Below, piece by piece: positions 31,144 through 39,976 of a stretch of DNA of 64,000 bases (position 1 is the stretch's first letter; each line of letters starts with the position of its first letter). Under the pieces are notes generated by a model, which was not told the origin of the DNA, did not search any database, and saw only the letters and a list, made by a program, of their open reading frames with translations. Source of the DNA: Actinomadura xylanilytica (lineage in GTDB: Bacteria > Actinomycetota > Actinomycetes > Streptosporangiales > Streptosporangiaceae). The DNA lies in the NCBI RefSeq assembly GCF_030283145.1, contig NZ_JASNWE010000002.1:620001-684000 (forward strand). The letters are read 5' to 3'. The translations under genes were made by a program, and so were the position numbers.

Positions 31144-32178
31144 TCACTTGACCGGTTTGGCGCCGATGGTCTTCATCATCTGCGGCCAGGCGGCGTGCAT
31201 CTCGCGCTGCCAGTACGGCCAGGAGTGCCGGCCGTTGCCGTAGATGTGCGCGGTGATCGGCACGCCCTGCCTCCTCGCCTCGGCGGCGAACGCCTTGACG
31301 GTGGGACCGATCGCCTTCTCGCTCAGGTACCCGATGTCCCACGGGGCGGTGCTGGGCGAGTCGAGCGGACCGGCCTTACCGGTGGTGCCGGCCGACACGT
31401 AGAAACGGGTCGAGCGCATCTTGGGCAGCAGCTTCACGGGGTCGTGCGCGTCCCAGTTGTTCCGGTCGATCCACGGGATGCCCCAGATGGAGTAGGGATC
31501 GGCGCCGTTCCCCATGTTGGTGTACATGAGCAGCGACGGGACGCCCGGCGAGCTCATCGAGAGCGTCCCGCTGAAGCACGCCGCGTACCGGAACATGCCC
31601 GGGGCGCGTCCTGGATAGGAGCACGCGCCCTGGGCTCCCGAGGAGACGCCCATCGCGGCCCTGGAACCGCCGGCATGGAAATTGCGTTCGACGAGCTGCC
31701 GGACCTCTTTAAGGTGAAAGTCCTCCCATTTCGGATTTCCGCCCCGGCCGCCGTTGTACCAATTGGTGTACGACCCGTTCGCACCTTCCGGCATCACCAC
31801 CATGACGCCCCACTTACGGGAGAGCGCCTCGATATCAGTGCTTTTCTTTCGGGTCCACGAGGTCCAGTTGTCGCGACCGCCGTGATAGGCGTAGACGACC
31901 GGCCAGCTCTGCCGCGAATTGCTCTTCCAGCCCTTGGGCAGCAGCACCCGGACATGTTCGGTGGAGCCGATCGACGGCGACCGCACCTGGAAGTCGAACG
32001 CGGTCTTCCCCTTGTTCAGCCATGTGTAGCCGGTGACGCGGGCGCCGGTGTCGGCCTTCGCGAACCCCGCGGCCTCGGCCGGGGCCGGGCTCGCGGGGAG
32101 CACGGTCGCGCCCACGACGGCGGCGGCGAGCGGTCCGCCCGCCCATCGGATGACGCGGCGACGTGTCTCAGTTGACAT
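31144..32178 (-). CDS. Antigen-85-like secreted acyltransferase/esterase
   Basis: The product is 344 residues, ATG behind GAGGAGAA. A Tat-like signal (RRRVIRW then a hydrophobic stretch, AEAAG) predicts export. The mature part is an esterase-D/antigen-85 fold (PF00756): RVLLPKGWKS, YAYHGGRDNWTSW, nucleophile Ser179 in GVSSGAQG, FRYAACFSGTLSM, and His318 in GRHSWPYWQREM. The last motif mirrors the HSWEYW of mycolyltransferases. Ag85 enzymes move mycoloyl groups between trehalose and the wall. Its gene overlaps the end of the MmpL3-like gene by 11 bases, which supports a matching job on an exported lipid. Plain esterase activity is the alternative. Confidence 0.78.
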   Translation of the reverse strand: MSTETRRRVIRWAGGPLAAAVVGATVLPASPAPAEAAGFAKADTGARVTGYTWLNKGKTAFDFQVRSPSIGSTEHVRVLLPKGWKSNSRQSWPVVYAYHGGRDNWTSWTRKKSTDIEALSRKWGVMVVMPEGANGSYTNWYNGGRGGNPKWEDFHLKEVRQLVERNFHAGGSRAAMGVSSGAQGACSYPGRAPGMFRYAACFSGTLSMSSPGVPSLLMYTNMGNGADPYSIWGIPWIDRNNWDAHDPVKLLPKMRSTRFYVSAGTTGKAGPLDSPSTAPWDIGYLSEKAIGPTVKAFAAEARRQGVPITAHIYGNGRHSWPYWQREMHAAWPQMMKTIGAKPVK

Positions 32179-34828
32179 CGTTCTCCTCTACGGTCCTCCA
32201 GCGCCATCCCGAACCGTCCGGAGCGCGGACGATCTCACGCCTGGTCCGGACGGGAGGTCTGGGTCTCGGCTGCGGCGGCCCGTTCGCCCAAGGGGCCCAG
32301 GGTGCCGCCGGACTATGGGCGGGGGGTGAGGGGACCGGGCGGTCCACCGGAATGGCCGATGCCGGTGACGCCGGAGTCGGCGACGCCGGGGCTGGATTCG
32401 GGGACTCCGCGGCCGGAGCCGGGGCCGGGGCCGGGGACTCCGGGGGCGTGGCCGGGGAGGGTTCCCAGTGCAGGGCGTACGGGAACGGCTGGTCCTCGGG
32501 CAGCGGGGGCGGCGCCGCCGGTGCGGGAGGCGCCTCCAGGCCGGTGGTCTCGCGCAGGTCCATGCGGGCGTGCAGGCTGGCGAGGGGGCCGGGGAGCCAC
32601 CAGTTCGCGGCGCCCATGAACCGCATCGTCGCCGGGACGAGCAGCGAGCGCACCAGCGCCGCGTCCACGACGACGGCGACGAACATGCCGACGCCGATCA
32701 GCTTGACGACGGTGATGCCGGCCAGGCTGAACGCGGCGATGACCACTAGGAACAGCAGCGCCGCGCTAGTGATGATGCCGCCGGTGTGCTGCATCCCGGT
32801 GGCGACGGCAGTGCGGTTGTCGTGGGTGCGGTCCCACTCCTCCCGGATCCGGCTGAGGAGGAAGACCTCGTAGTCCATCGACAGCCCGAACACCACGGCG
32901 AGGATGAGGATCATGCTGGTGGCCTCGACGCCGCCGGTGGGGGTGAAGTCGAGCAGCCCGGCCAGGTGCCCGTACTGGAAGCCCCACACGATCGCGCCGA
33001 ACGAGGCGCCGATCGACAGCACGTTCATCACGATCGCCTTGAGCGGCAGCACGATCGAGCCGAAGAACATGAACAGCAGGACGAAGGTGGCGACGCCGAC
33101 CGCGAGGGCCATCTTCGGCAGCGTGCGCATCAGGCTGGACATCAGGTCCATCTGCGCGGCGGTGCTGCCGCCGACGTCCACGTGCATGGGGAAGCCGCCC
33201 TTGGACAGGCCCATGCCGCGGATCCGGTCGACGAGGGCCTGCGCCTTGGCGTCCATCGGCTCGTACTTGTGGGTGACCGAGATGCGGACGCCGCCGTACG
33301 AGCCGGAGTAGCCGGTGAACTTCGCGTCGGTCACGCCCGGCAGCGCGGCCAGGTTCTTGCGGTAGCCCTCCAGGTAGGGCGGGATGTTGTCGCCCTTGCG
33401 GACCGGCTTCCAGGCGCGCGGGATCAGGTCGCCGGAGACCACCACGTCGATCGGTTCGGCCGAGCCGTTGGGGAAGTCGGCCTTCACGGTCTCCACCACC
33501 GAGCGGGTCGGGCTACTCTTCGGCAGGACGCGCGCGTCGACGCTGCCGAACTGCACGTTCAGGAACGGCACGAACAGCACGCCGAGGATGACCAGCACCA
33601 TCGCGAAGTACGGCAGCGGGTGCTTCATCACGCTATGCCCGAGCCGGTACCAGAAGCCGCTGTCGGGCTCGCGGGCCGCGCGCTTGGCGCTCGGCCGCCG
33701 CCACGGCATCCGGCCGAATTCGACCTTGGGGCCGAGCAGCGCCAGCAGCGTGGGCAGCAGCACGGTCGCGCCGAAGACGGCGACCAGGACGGTGGCGATG
33801 CCGGCCAGCCCGATGGTGCGCAGGAACATCTGCGGGAACAGCAGCAGGCCGCCGAGCGCCGCCGACACGGTCACCCCGGAGACCATGATCGTCCGTCCGG
33901 CGGTGCACATGGTGGCGGCCAGCGCGGCCTGCCGCAGCGGCGCCAGGTCGCGCGCGTACTCCCGCTTCGCGGCCCGCCGCGCGCTCCGGTCCCCCGCCCG
34001 TTTCCACGGCTTCCCCGGCGGTATCCCCTTGCCGTCCATGCCGCGGGCCAGTTCCTCCCGGAACCGGCTGATGATGAACAGCGAGTAGTCGATCGCGAGG
34101 CCGACGCCCATCATCGTGACGACCTCGAGGGCGAACGAGGTCACGTCGGCGAGGTAGGTGACCAGGTGCAGCACCGCCAGCCCGCCGACGATGGAGAAGA
34201 TCGCCACGATCATCGGCAGCACCGAGGCGGTGACCGCGCCGAACAGGATGACCAGCAGCAGGAACAGCGGCACCGCGGTGATCGTCTCGGCCCGCACGAT
34301 GTCGGCGACGACCTGCTCGCCGAACTCCTGCCCGAGCGGGACGTTGCCGCCGAGCCGCACCTTCAGCCCGGGCGCGGCCAGCCGATCCTTGATCGCCTGG
34401 TAGTTCGCCAGCTTGGCCGCGTCGTCGGTGCCCTGCAACTTGATCGCCACGAACGTCTGGCGCTTGTCGCGCGAGGCGAACGACTCGGCGTCCTTCCCGT
34501 CGATCGCCCAGTACGAGATCATCTCGGCGACCCGGTCCTTGGGCAGCCGCGCCACCGTGGTGACCACGCTCGCCTGGTACTTCGGGTCGTCCACCGTCAG
34601 GCCGTCGCTGCGGTAGAGCGCGATCACGTCGGGGTTGGTGCTGCCGAAGTAGGTCGCGCCGAGCTTGGCGACCAGGGTGGAGGACGACTTGGGGTCGTCG
34701 AACCCGCCGGCCTTGAACTTGGCGAACACGCCGAGGCCCCAGGCGCCCGCCACCCCGGTGACCAGCAGGATCAGCACGAGACCGGTCCAGCGCCGCCGGT
34801 GGATGAGCCGCCCCAGCCCCGCAAGCAT
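32168..34828 (-). CDS. MmpL3-like RND lipid transporter
   Basis: The product is 886 residues. Two six-helix halves, each followed after helix 1 by a large periplasmic domain. The proton-relay Asp-Tyr pairs appear in GLAIDYSLFIISRFREEL and GLSMDYEVFLLSRIREEW, as in MmpL3. NWWLPGPLASLHARMDL at the end of the last helix parallels the NWWAPGPLRRLHER of mycobacterial MmpL3. A proline/alanine-rich cytosolic tail of about 130 residues follows, also MmpL3-like. MmpL3 flips or exports trehalose monomycolate, so an acyl-glycolipid cargo is suggested. Second gene of the acyl-AMP ligase operon, 59 bases after it. Confidence 0.88.
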   Translation of the reverse strand: MLAGLGRLIHRRRWTGLVLILLVTGVAGAWGLGVFAKFKAGGFDDPKSSSTLVAKLGATYFGSTNPDVIALYRSDGLTVDDPKYQASVVTTVARLPKDRVAEMISYWAIDGKDAESFASRDKRQTFVAIKLQGTDDAAKLANYQAIKDRLAAPGLKVRLGGNVPLGQEFGEQVVADIVRAETITAVPLFLLLVILFGAVTASVLPMIVAIFSIVGGLAVLHLVTYLADVTSFALEVVTMMGVGLAIDYSLFIISRFREELARGMDGKGIPPGKPWKRAGDRSARRAAKREYARDLAPLRQAALAATMCTAGRTIMVSGVTVSAALGGLLLFPQMFLRTIGLAGIATVLVAVFGATVLLPTLLALLGPKVEFGRMPWRRPSAKRAAREPDSGFWYRLGHSVMKHPLPYFAMVLVILGVLFVPFLNVQFGSVDARVLPKSSPTRSVVETVKADFPNGSAEPIDVVVSGDLIPRAWKPVRKGDNIPPYLEGYRKNLAALPGVTDAKFTGYSGSYGGVRISVTHKYEPMDAKAQALVDRIRGMGLSKGGFPMHVDVGGSTAAQMDLMSSLMRTLPKMALAVGVATFVLLFMFFGSIVLPLKAIVMNVLSIGASFGAIVWGFQYGHLAGLLDFTPTGGVEATSMILILAVVFGLSMDYEVFLLSRIREEWDRTHDNRTAVATGMQHTGGIITSAALLFLVVIAAFSLAGITVVKLIGVGMFVAVVVDAALVRSLLVPATMRFMGAANWWLPGPLASLHARMDLRETTGLEAPPAPAAPPPLPEDQPFPYALHWEPSPATPPESPAPAPAPAAESPNPAPASPTPASPASAIPVDRPVPSPPAHSPAAPWAPWANGPPQPRPRPPVRTRREIVRAPDGSGWRWRTVEENDVN

Positions 34829-34887
34829 GTTCCTCCTGAATCGTCACGGCCGCCGGGGCGGGAGTGCCCCGGCGGCCCGCCCGTTGC

Positions 34888-36678
34888 CTACTTCCGGGCG
34901 GCGAGCCGTGCCCGTGTGGTCGGCAGCCCGCCGTCCAGGTACCGCTGCCGGGTGGCCGCGCGGGCGACCTTGCCGCTGGAGGTGCGGGACACCCCGCCCG
35001 GTTCGATGAGCACGAAGTCGTGCACGCTCATCTCGTGCTCGACGCTGACCGCCGCGCGCACCGCGCCGTGCACCTCGTCGAGGTCGAGCCGGGCGAGCGG
35101 CACCCGCCGGTTGCGCTCGGCGACCACGACCAGCCGCTCGGCGCCGCCGTCCTCGACGGCGAACGCCGCGACGAACTCGGGCCGGACCGCCGCGTGCGAC
35201 TCCTGCGTGGTGACCTCCAGGTCCTGCGGGTAGTGGTTGCGGCCGTCGACGATGATGAGGTCCTTGATGCGTCCGGTGACGTACAGCTCGCCCTCGTGGA
35301 CCACGCCGTAGTCGCCGGTGCGCATCCACGGGCCTTCGGGGAGCGCGCCCGCCGCGGCCAGCTCGGCGCCGAACGTCGCGCGGGTGCGCTCGGGGTTGCG
35401 CCAGTAGCCCGGGGAGTTGTTGGGACCGTGCACCCAGATCTCACCGACCCGCCCGTCGGGCTGCTCGACGCGCGTCTCGGGATCGACGATCGCGACGAAC
35501 TGCCCGACGGGCCGTCCGCACGAGACGAGCAGGCTCTCCCGTCCGGTCCCGGCCTCGCACTGCTCCAGCCCGCCGAGGGCGAGCGCGTCGCGGTCGACCG
35601 TGATGACCTTGGGCGGGACGTCCTCGGCCGCCGCGGTCACGAAGACCGTGGCCTCGGCCAGCCCGAACGCCGGCGCCTGCGCGCCCGCCCGCAGCCCGGC
35701 CGGCGCGAACGTCTCGGCGAACGCGGCCATCGTCGAGGCGCGGACCGGCTCGGCCCCGTTCAGGCAGGTGATCAGGCCGCTCAGGTCGAGCTCGGCGACC
35801 TTCTCCGGGGTGGCCTGGGACGCCACGTACTCGTAGGCGAAGTTCGGCGCGGCGGTGTAGACGTTCTCGCACTCGGAGATGAGCTGGAGCCAGCGCATCG
35901 GCCGCATCAGGAACGACAGCGGGGCGGTGTAGATCACGTGGTCGCCGTACACCAGCGGCAGCCCCATCGCCGACATGAGCCCCATGTCGTGGAACAGCGG
36001 CAGCCACGTCACCAGCTCGGGGTTCGGCGTGTCGGGCGCCCACCCGGCCCAGAGCTGGAGCGCGTTCGCGGCGAGCGAGGCGTGGGTGATCTCGACCCCG
36101 GCGGGACGGCGGGTGGAGCCCGAGGTGTACTGGAGATAGGCCAGGTCGTCGGGGTCGATCGGCTCGTCGCGCCACTCCGCGGCCAGGGCCGGGTCGATGT
36201 CGTCGGCGAACACCACCTCCCGCGGGCGCGGCACGTCGTTGTCGGCGAGGAACTTCTCCACGTGCGGTTCCGCGCTCCGGGTGGTGACGATCACCGTCGG
36301 GTCGGCGTCGTTGTACACCCCCACCAGCCGCTCGCCGTGGCCCGGCTGGTCGGGCGAGAACAGCGGCACCGCCACGACGCGCGCGTACATGGCGCCGAGC
36401 ATCGTCATCATGTACTCGTGGTTCTGCGGCAGCAGCAGCGCGGCCCGCTCGCCCGGCCCGGCCGCCCGCCGCAGCCCGGCCGCCGTCGCCCGGGCGCGCC
36501 GGTCCGTCTCCGCCCAGCTCAGGGTGAACTTCACGCCGGACGGGTCGAGGGAGTAGTCGACGAAGGTGAAGGCCGGAGCGTCCGGCTTCTCCCGCGCCCA
36601 CCGGCCGACCCGCTCGATCAGCGGGGTACGGCCGGAACCGCCGGGCTGGAGTTCGGGAAGCAGCGAGCCCAGTGCCAT
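34888..36678 (-). CDS. Long-chain fatty acyl-AMP ligase (FAAL, FadD32-like role)
   Basis: The product is 596 residues, typical for FAALs. Motifs: LQYTSGSTRRPAGVEITH (P-loop), LVTWLPLFHDMGLM, YGLAEAT-type loop as FGLAEATVF, GELYVTGRIKDLIIVDGRNH and SRTSSGKVAR with the catalytic Lys. The FAAL branch activates fatty acids to acyl-adenylates and loads them onto a PKS ACP rather than CoA. The Pks13-like ACP at the N-terminus of the PKS nearby is the obvious acceptor. It heads an operon with the transporter and the Ag85-like enzyme and has the same operator as the PKS. Confidence 0.9.
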   Translation of the reverse strand: MALGSLLPELQPGGSGRTPLIERVGRWAREKPDAPAFTFVDYSLDPSGVKFTLSWAETDRRARATAAGLRRAAGPGERAALLLPQNHEYMMTMLGAMYARVVAVPLFSPDQPGHGERLVGVYNDADPTVIVTTRSAEPHVEKFLADNDVPRPREVVFADDIDPALAAEWRDEPIDPDDLAYLQYTSGSTRRPAGVEITHASLAANALQLWAGWAPDTPNPELVTWLPLFHDMGLMSAMGLPLVYGDHVIYTAPLSFLMRPMRWLQLISECENVYTAAPNFAYEYVASQATPEKVAELDLSGLITCLNGAEPVRASTMAAFAETFAPAGLRAGAQAPAFGLAEATVFVTAAAEDVPPKVITVDRDALALGGLEQCEAGTGRESLLVSCGRPVGQFVAIVDPETRVEQPDGRVGEIWVHGPNNSPGYWRNPERTRATFGAELAAAGALPEGPWMRTGDYGVVHEGELYVTGRIKDLIIVDGRNHYPQDLEVTTQESHAAVRPEFVAAFAVEDGGAERLVVVAERNRRVPLARLDLDEVHGAVRAAVSVEHEMSVHDFVLIEPGGVSRTSSGKVARAATRQRYLDGGLPTTRARLAARK

Positions 36679-36865
36679 TGATCAGTCTCCCGGGGGGAAG
36701 GGGCGGACGGCGTCAGCGGGGGTGGGGGCCGTCGGCGGGCCGAGCAGCGATGGCCGGACGGCTCTGTGGCGCCCCCCGGCAACCGGCGATGATCGTGCAG
36801 CGTGAAGCTACCGGATGGTAGGCGATCGGGGGTATTGGCCCCGGGCCACATTAGTCACAGAGCGC

Positions 36866-36885
36866 TTTGTCATCGGAGTGACAAG
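36866..36885. promoter_or_regulatory. Operator TTTGTCA-N6-TGACAAG upstream of the FAAL operon
   Basis: The TTGTCA/TGACAA arms and the 6-base spacer are the same as at the PKS promoter. On the FAAL strand a −10-like TAATGT (36853-36848) follows 13 bases later. It is the main feature in the 334-base gap between the FAAL start and the upstream surface-protein gene. I see no gene in the rest of that gap. Confidence 0.65.
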
Positions 36886-37012
36886 CGCCCGGAAACCGTA
36901 CCCCCATGCGGACCGGCCCCGTCACGGGCCGTGGCCCACCCCCTCGGCGTCGACGACGCGATCCCCGTTCGGCACGATGCAGGCGGTCGTCATCCATCGA
37001 TTCGGGTGTCCG

Positions 37013-38632
37013 CTACCCGCGGCGCGACCTGCCCGGTTCCCCGGACCGCGACCCGATCAGCGCACCCGTGTTCGCGTTCCGCGCCAGGGCCACCCGGCGC
37101 CGCCACAGCGCCAGGCACGCCGCCAGCCATACCAGCCCGATCTCGGCCACCAGCGCGATCCCGAGCACCGTCGCCCAGTCCGCGCCGTCGCCCTGGTTCG
37201 ACCCGCTCGGCGAGACCAGCGTCATCCGGCTCTCTCCCGCCGCCGCCCGCGCCAGCGCGGGAGGCGGCGCGTTCACCGGCGGCAGCACCGGCGGCACGGC
37301 CTGCGCCGGAGGCACCACCGGCAGCAACGGAAGCTGCGGCTGCAACCCCCCGGCCCGCGGAAGGCCCGGCCCGGGCAAGGACGGCGGCGGCATCGGGGGC
37401 AGCGGCACGTCCGGATCCGAAGGGGGCAGATGCAGCGGCGGCGAAGCGGCCACCGCCCCCGACTCCTGCCCGTCCAGAACGTCCGCTCCACCGGACGAAC
37501 CCCTAGGCGGCCGGCCCACGCCACCAGGCGACCGCCCCGGCTTCACTCCCGGCCGTCCACCCCCGTGCCCGGCGACGTGGGCCTTCTTCGGCCTACCGTG
37601 ACCGCCCGCTTTCGGACCGCCCGAGCCTCCCTGGCCGCTCGGGGCCGACACCCACGGCCCTCCATACCCCTCCGCTTCAAGCTCCCCCGGTTCCCCGTGC
37701 CCGTGCCCGTGTGCCTTGGGCACGTGCGCCTTGGGCACGTGCGCCTTGGGCACGTGCGCCTTGGGCACGTGCGCCTTGGGCACGTGCGCCTTGGGCACGT
37801 GCGCCTTGGGCACGTGCGCCTTGGGCACGTGCGCCTTGGACGCCCGCGGCTTCCCCTGTCCATCCGCCTTGTGCGCCTTCGGTTTGCTGTGCCCATCCGC
37901 CTGGGGCAAGCGCGGCTTGCCGTGACCGTACGCCTTAGGCACACGGGGCTTGCCATGGCCGCTCGGCGGCAGCGCCGATGGTTTCCCATGGGTGTCCGGC
38001 TTGTGTGCCTGCGGCTTGCCGTGGCCGTCCGCCTTCGGTCGCCCTGGCTTAACGTGACCGGACGGCTCGGAGGGCTCGGACGGCTCGGACGGCTCGGACG
38101 GCTCGGGCATCTGATCGTCCGGCTGTGCCGGGCGGTCCTTCGTCATGCTCGGGTCCGGGCTCGGGCTCAGATCGGACGACTCCTCGCTCAAGCAGGTGCA
38201 GCGGGGCGGCGGCGGGGTCGCGGTGGCCGACGCGCGCTTGGCGTTGGCGGCGGACACGATGGCGATGATGCTGGGCGGTGTCGCCGTGGACACGCGCGGG
38301 ATGTCCACGGTGGCGACCCGGCGTTCGGGCGTGGCCAGGTCCCCCAGGTAGCAGCGGATCCTGTGATCGGAGTCCAGCATCGTGCAGCCGGGCTGGTCGT
38401 CGATCCACCGCAGCGGAGCTTCGGCGACGAGGAGCAGGTAGGCGTCGTGCGCGACGCCGCCTGCGGCCCGCACCTCGGCGGTGTAGGAGGCCGTCCGTCC
38501 AGTGCCCGCGATGCGGCTGAGGTCGGCGGACAGGCGGACCGACTGGGCGTGCGCCGCAGGGTTCGTGAACGCCATGGTCAGTACGCCGCCGAGCAGCACC
38601 GTGCCCCAGCGGATCCGTGCCCCCGTGCCCAC
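37013..38632 (-). CDS. Secreted, membrane-anchored repeat protein
   Basis: The product is 539 residues. Sec signal peptide with likely cleavage after NPAAHA (about residue 29). A conserved beta domain of about 120 residues with two cysteines (CTMLDSDHRIRCYLGDLAT). A long low-complexity stalk follows: EPS repeats, GHGKP-type repeats and eight exact KAHVP pentads. Next come a proline-rich segment, one membrane helix near the C-terminus (VLGIALVAEIGLVWLAACLA) and a basic tail. This is a wall-spanning surface protein with a Lys/His/Pro stalk. The His-rich stalk could bind metal. No sortase motif is visible. Function unknown. Confidence 0.75.
   Translation of the reverse strand: MGTGARIRWGTVLLGGVLTMAFTNPAAHAQSVRLSADLSRIAGTGRTASYTAEVRAAGGVAHDAYLLLVAEAPLRWIDDQPGCTMLDSDHRIRCYLGDLATPERRVATVDIPRVSTATPPSIIAIVSAANAKRASATATPPPPRCTCLSEESSDLSPSPDPSMTKDRPAQPDDQMPEPSEPSEPSEPSEPSGHVKPGRPKADGHGKPQAHKPDTHGKPSALPPSGHGKPRVPKAYGHGKPRLPQADGHSKPKAHKADGQGKPRASKAHVPKAHVPKAHVPKAHVPKAHVPKAHVPKAHVPKAHVPKAHGHGHGEPGELEAEGYGGPWVSAPSGQGGSGGPKAGGHGRPKKAHVAGHGGGRPGVKPGRSPGGVGRPPRGSSGGADVLDGQESGAVAASPPLHLPPSDPDVPLPPMPPPSLPGPGLPRAGGLQPQLPLLPVVPPAQAVPPVLPPVNAPPPALARAAAGESRMTLVSPSGSNQGDGADWATVLGIALVAEIGLVWLAACLALWRRRVALARNANTGALIGSRSGEPGRSRRG
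37713..37846. repeat. 15-bp coding repeat, 8 copies (KAHVP)
   Basis: Units read CTTGGGCACGTGCGC on the plus strand and are identical to one another. Each contains the palindrome GCACGTGC. Exact identity suggests recent expansion, with copy-number change expected by slippage. Confidence 0.9.
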
Positions 38633-38779
38633 CGTCCCCCCTCACCGCGCGGTCTCGCGCTGCCGGGGGGACGGCGCCGTCGGACGACGCCGGGCTTAGG
38701 GAGTTATAGCCCGGCCGTCACCTCCAGTAACGTCCGTCACTCCGCTTTCCGCATCCCGACCCATTTCGCGTAGTGAAAT

Positions 38780-38797
38780 CGATTCTCCGTAGAATCG
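38780..38797. promoter_or_regulatory. Operator CGATTCT-N4-AGAATCG upstream of the IclR gene
   Basis: A perfect 7-bp inverted repeat lies 27-44 bases before the GTG start. IclR proteins often autoregulate through such palindromes. It lies in the divergent gap with the surface-protein gene and could affect both. Confidence 0.6.
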
Positions 38798-38823
38798 GAT
38801 GACCACGAGGAGAGGGGGCGTCG

Positions 38824-39573
38824 GTGGCGGAAGCCGTACGGTCGCTGGAGCGCACGTTCGAGCTGCTGGAGCATCTGGCCGACGCGGGCGGGGAGATGGC
38901 GCTGTCGGAGCTGACGGAGGTGTCCGGGCTGCCGATGCCGACGATCTACCGGCTGATGCGCACGCTGGTGAACCAGGGGTACGTGCGCCAGGAGCCGTCC
39001 AAGCGCTACGCGCTCGGGCCCCGGCTGATCAGGCTGGGCGAGAGCGCGAGCCGGCTGCTCGGCTCGCTGGCGCGCCCGGCGCTCACCCGGCTGGTGGACG
39101 AGGTGGGCGAGACGGCCAACATGGCCATCCTGGAGGGCGACGAGGCGATGTACGTGGCGCAGGTGCCGTCACGGCACTCGATGCGAATGTTCACCGAGGT
39201 CGGACGGCGCGTGCTGCCGCACTGCACCGGGGTGGGCAAGGCGCTGCTCGCGCAGCTCCCCGAGCAGCGGGTGCGCGCCCTGCTTGACCGTACCGGGATG
39301 CCCGCGCGCACCTCGCGCACCTTCACCGCCCCGGGCGCGCTGATGGCCGAGCTGGCCCGGATCCGTGAGCAGGGGTACGCGCTGGACGACGAGGAGCAGG
39401 AGATCGGCGTCCGCTGCGTGGCGGTGCCGCTGCCGGGGGCTCCCGCGCTGGCCGCGCTGTCGGTGTCGGGGCCGTCCGCGCGGTTGAGGGCGCAGACCGT
39501 CGCGGAGGTCGTCCCGATCCTGCTGAACGTGGCGGAGGGGTTCTCCCGAGAGTTCGGCCCCCAGCCCGGCTGA
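38824..39573 (+). CDS. IclR-family transcriptional regulator
   Basis: The product is 249 residues, GTG behind GAGGAGAGGGGG. N-terminal winged helix (LERTFELLEHLADAGGEMAL, LPMPTIYRLMRTLVNQGYV) and C-terminal effector domain (GETANMAILEGDEAMYVAQV, LPHCTGVGKALLAQLPEQRV, DDEEQEIGVRCVAVPLPG). The Cys in IGVRCVAVP is typical of the ligand pocket. The allantoin/glyoxylate AllR subgroup looks similar, but the ligand cannot be assigned. No catabolic operon is adjacent, so targets are elsewhere or limited to its own gene. Confidence 0.92.
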   Translation: MAEAVRSLERTFELLEHLADAGGEMALSELTEVSGLPMPTIYRLMRTLVNQGYVRQEPSKRYALGPRLIRLGESASRLLGSLARPALTRLVDEVGETANMAILEGDEAMYVAQVPSRHSMRMFTEVGRRVLPHCTGVGKALLAQLPEQRVRALLDRTGMPARTSRTFTAPGALMAELARIREQGYALDDEEQEIGVRCVAVPLPGAPALAALSVSGPSARLRAQTVAEVVPILLNVAEGFSREFGPQPG

Positions 39574-39574
39574 C

Positions 39575-39602
39575 CCTCCACCGGACCTCGCCCGCGTGGA
39601 GG
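39575..39602. terminator. Short hairpin between convergent genes
   Basis: CCTCCAC pairs with GTGGAGG (7-bp stem, 14-base loop) between the IclR and DUF1232 stop codons. Modest stability. Confidence 0.35.
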
Positions 39603-39607
39603 CCGTG

Positions 39608-39976
39608 TCAGTCGACGATGTCGCCGACGACCGCGGTCGGACGGCCGCCGCGTTCCCAGGTGACGAAGTCGCCCGCGGCCCTGACCAGCATGGTCGCCAG
39701 CCACACCGCCACGCCGGCGTCGTCGACGACGCCGAACGGCAGCAGCGGATCGGGGATCACATCGAGCGGGGAGACGATGTAGATCGTGGCGAGCGCCAGC
39801 AGGCCGAGCGTCCCGAACGACATGCCCTTGTACCGGCCCCGCAGGACCGACTTGAGCATGCGCGGGACGGCGCGGACCCGCTCCCCCATCCTCGGTGCCT
39901 CGGGCTGAAGTGTCTCGCTGTAGATCTGCCAGGCGTGCCCGGCGGCGGCCGTGCTGCGCTTCCTGTCCACAGTCAC
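39608..39976 (-). CDS. DUF1232 (YkvA-like) membrane protein
   Basis: The product is 122 residues. One or two membrane segments with the family signature YIVSPLDVIPDPLLPFGVVD, then DAGVAVWLATML. The N-terminal third is cytosolic and basic. Start is one of two GTG codons six bases apart behind GAGGA. The second has the better spacing. DUF1232 proteins are widespread small membrane proteins of unknown function. Alone on its strand, converging on the IclR gene. Confidence 0.85.
   Translation of the reverse strand: MTVDRKRSTAAAGHAWQIYSETLQPEAPRMGERVRAVPRMLKSVLRGRYKGMSFGTLGLLALATIYIVSPLDVIPDPLLPFGVVDDAGVAVWLATMLVRAAGDFVTWERGGRPTAVVGDIVD

Noticed and set aside
37713..37846. CRISPR or regulatory iteron array
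   Set aside because: The 15-bp units are in frame and encode KAHVP within a secreted protein.
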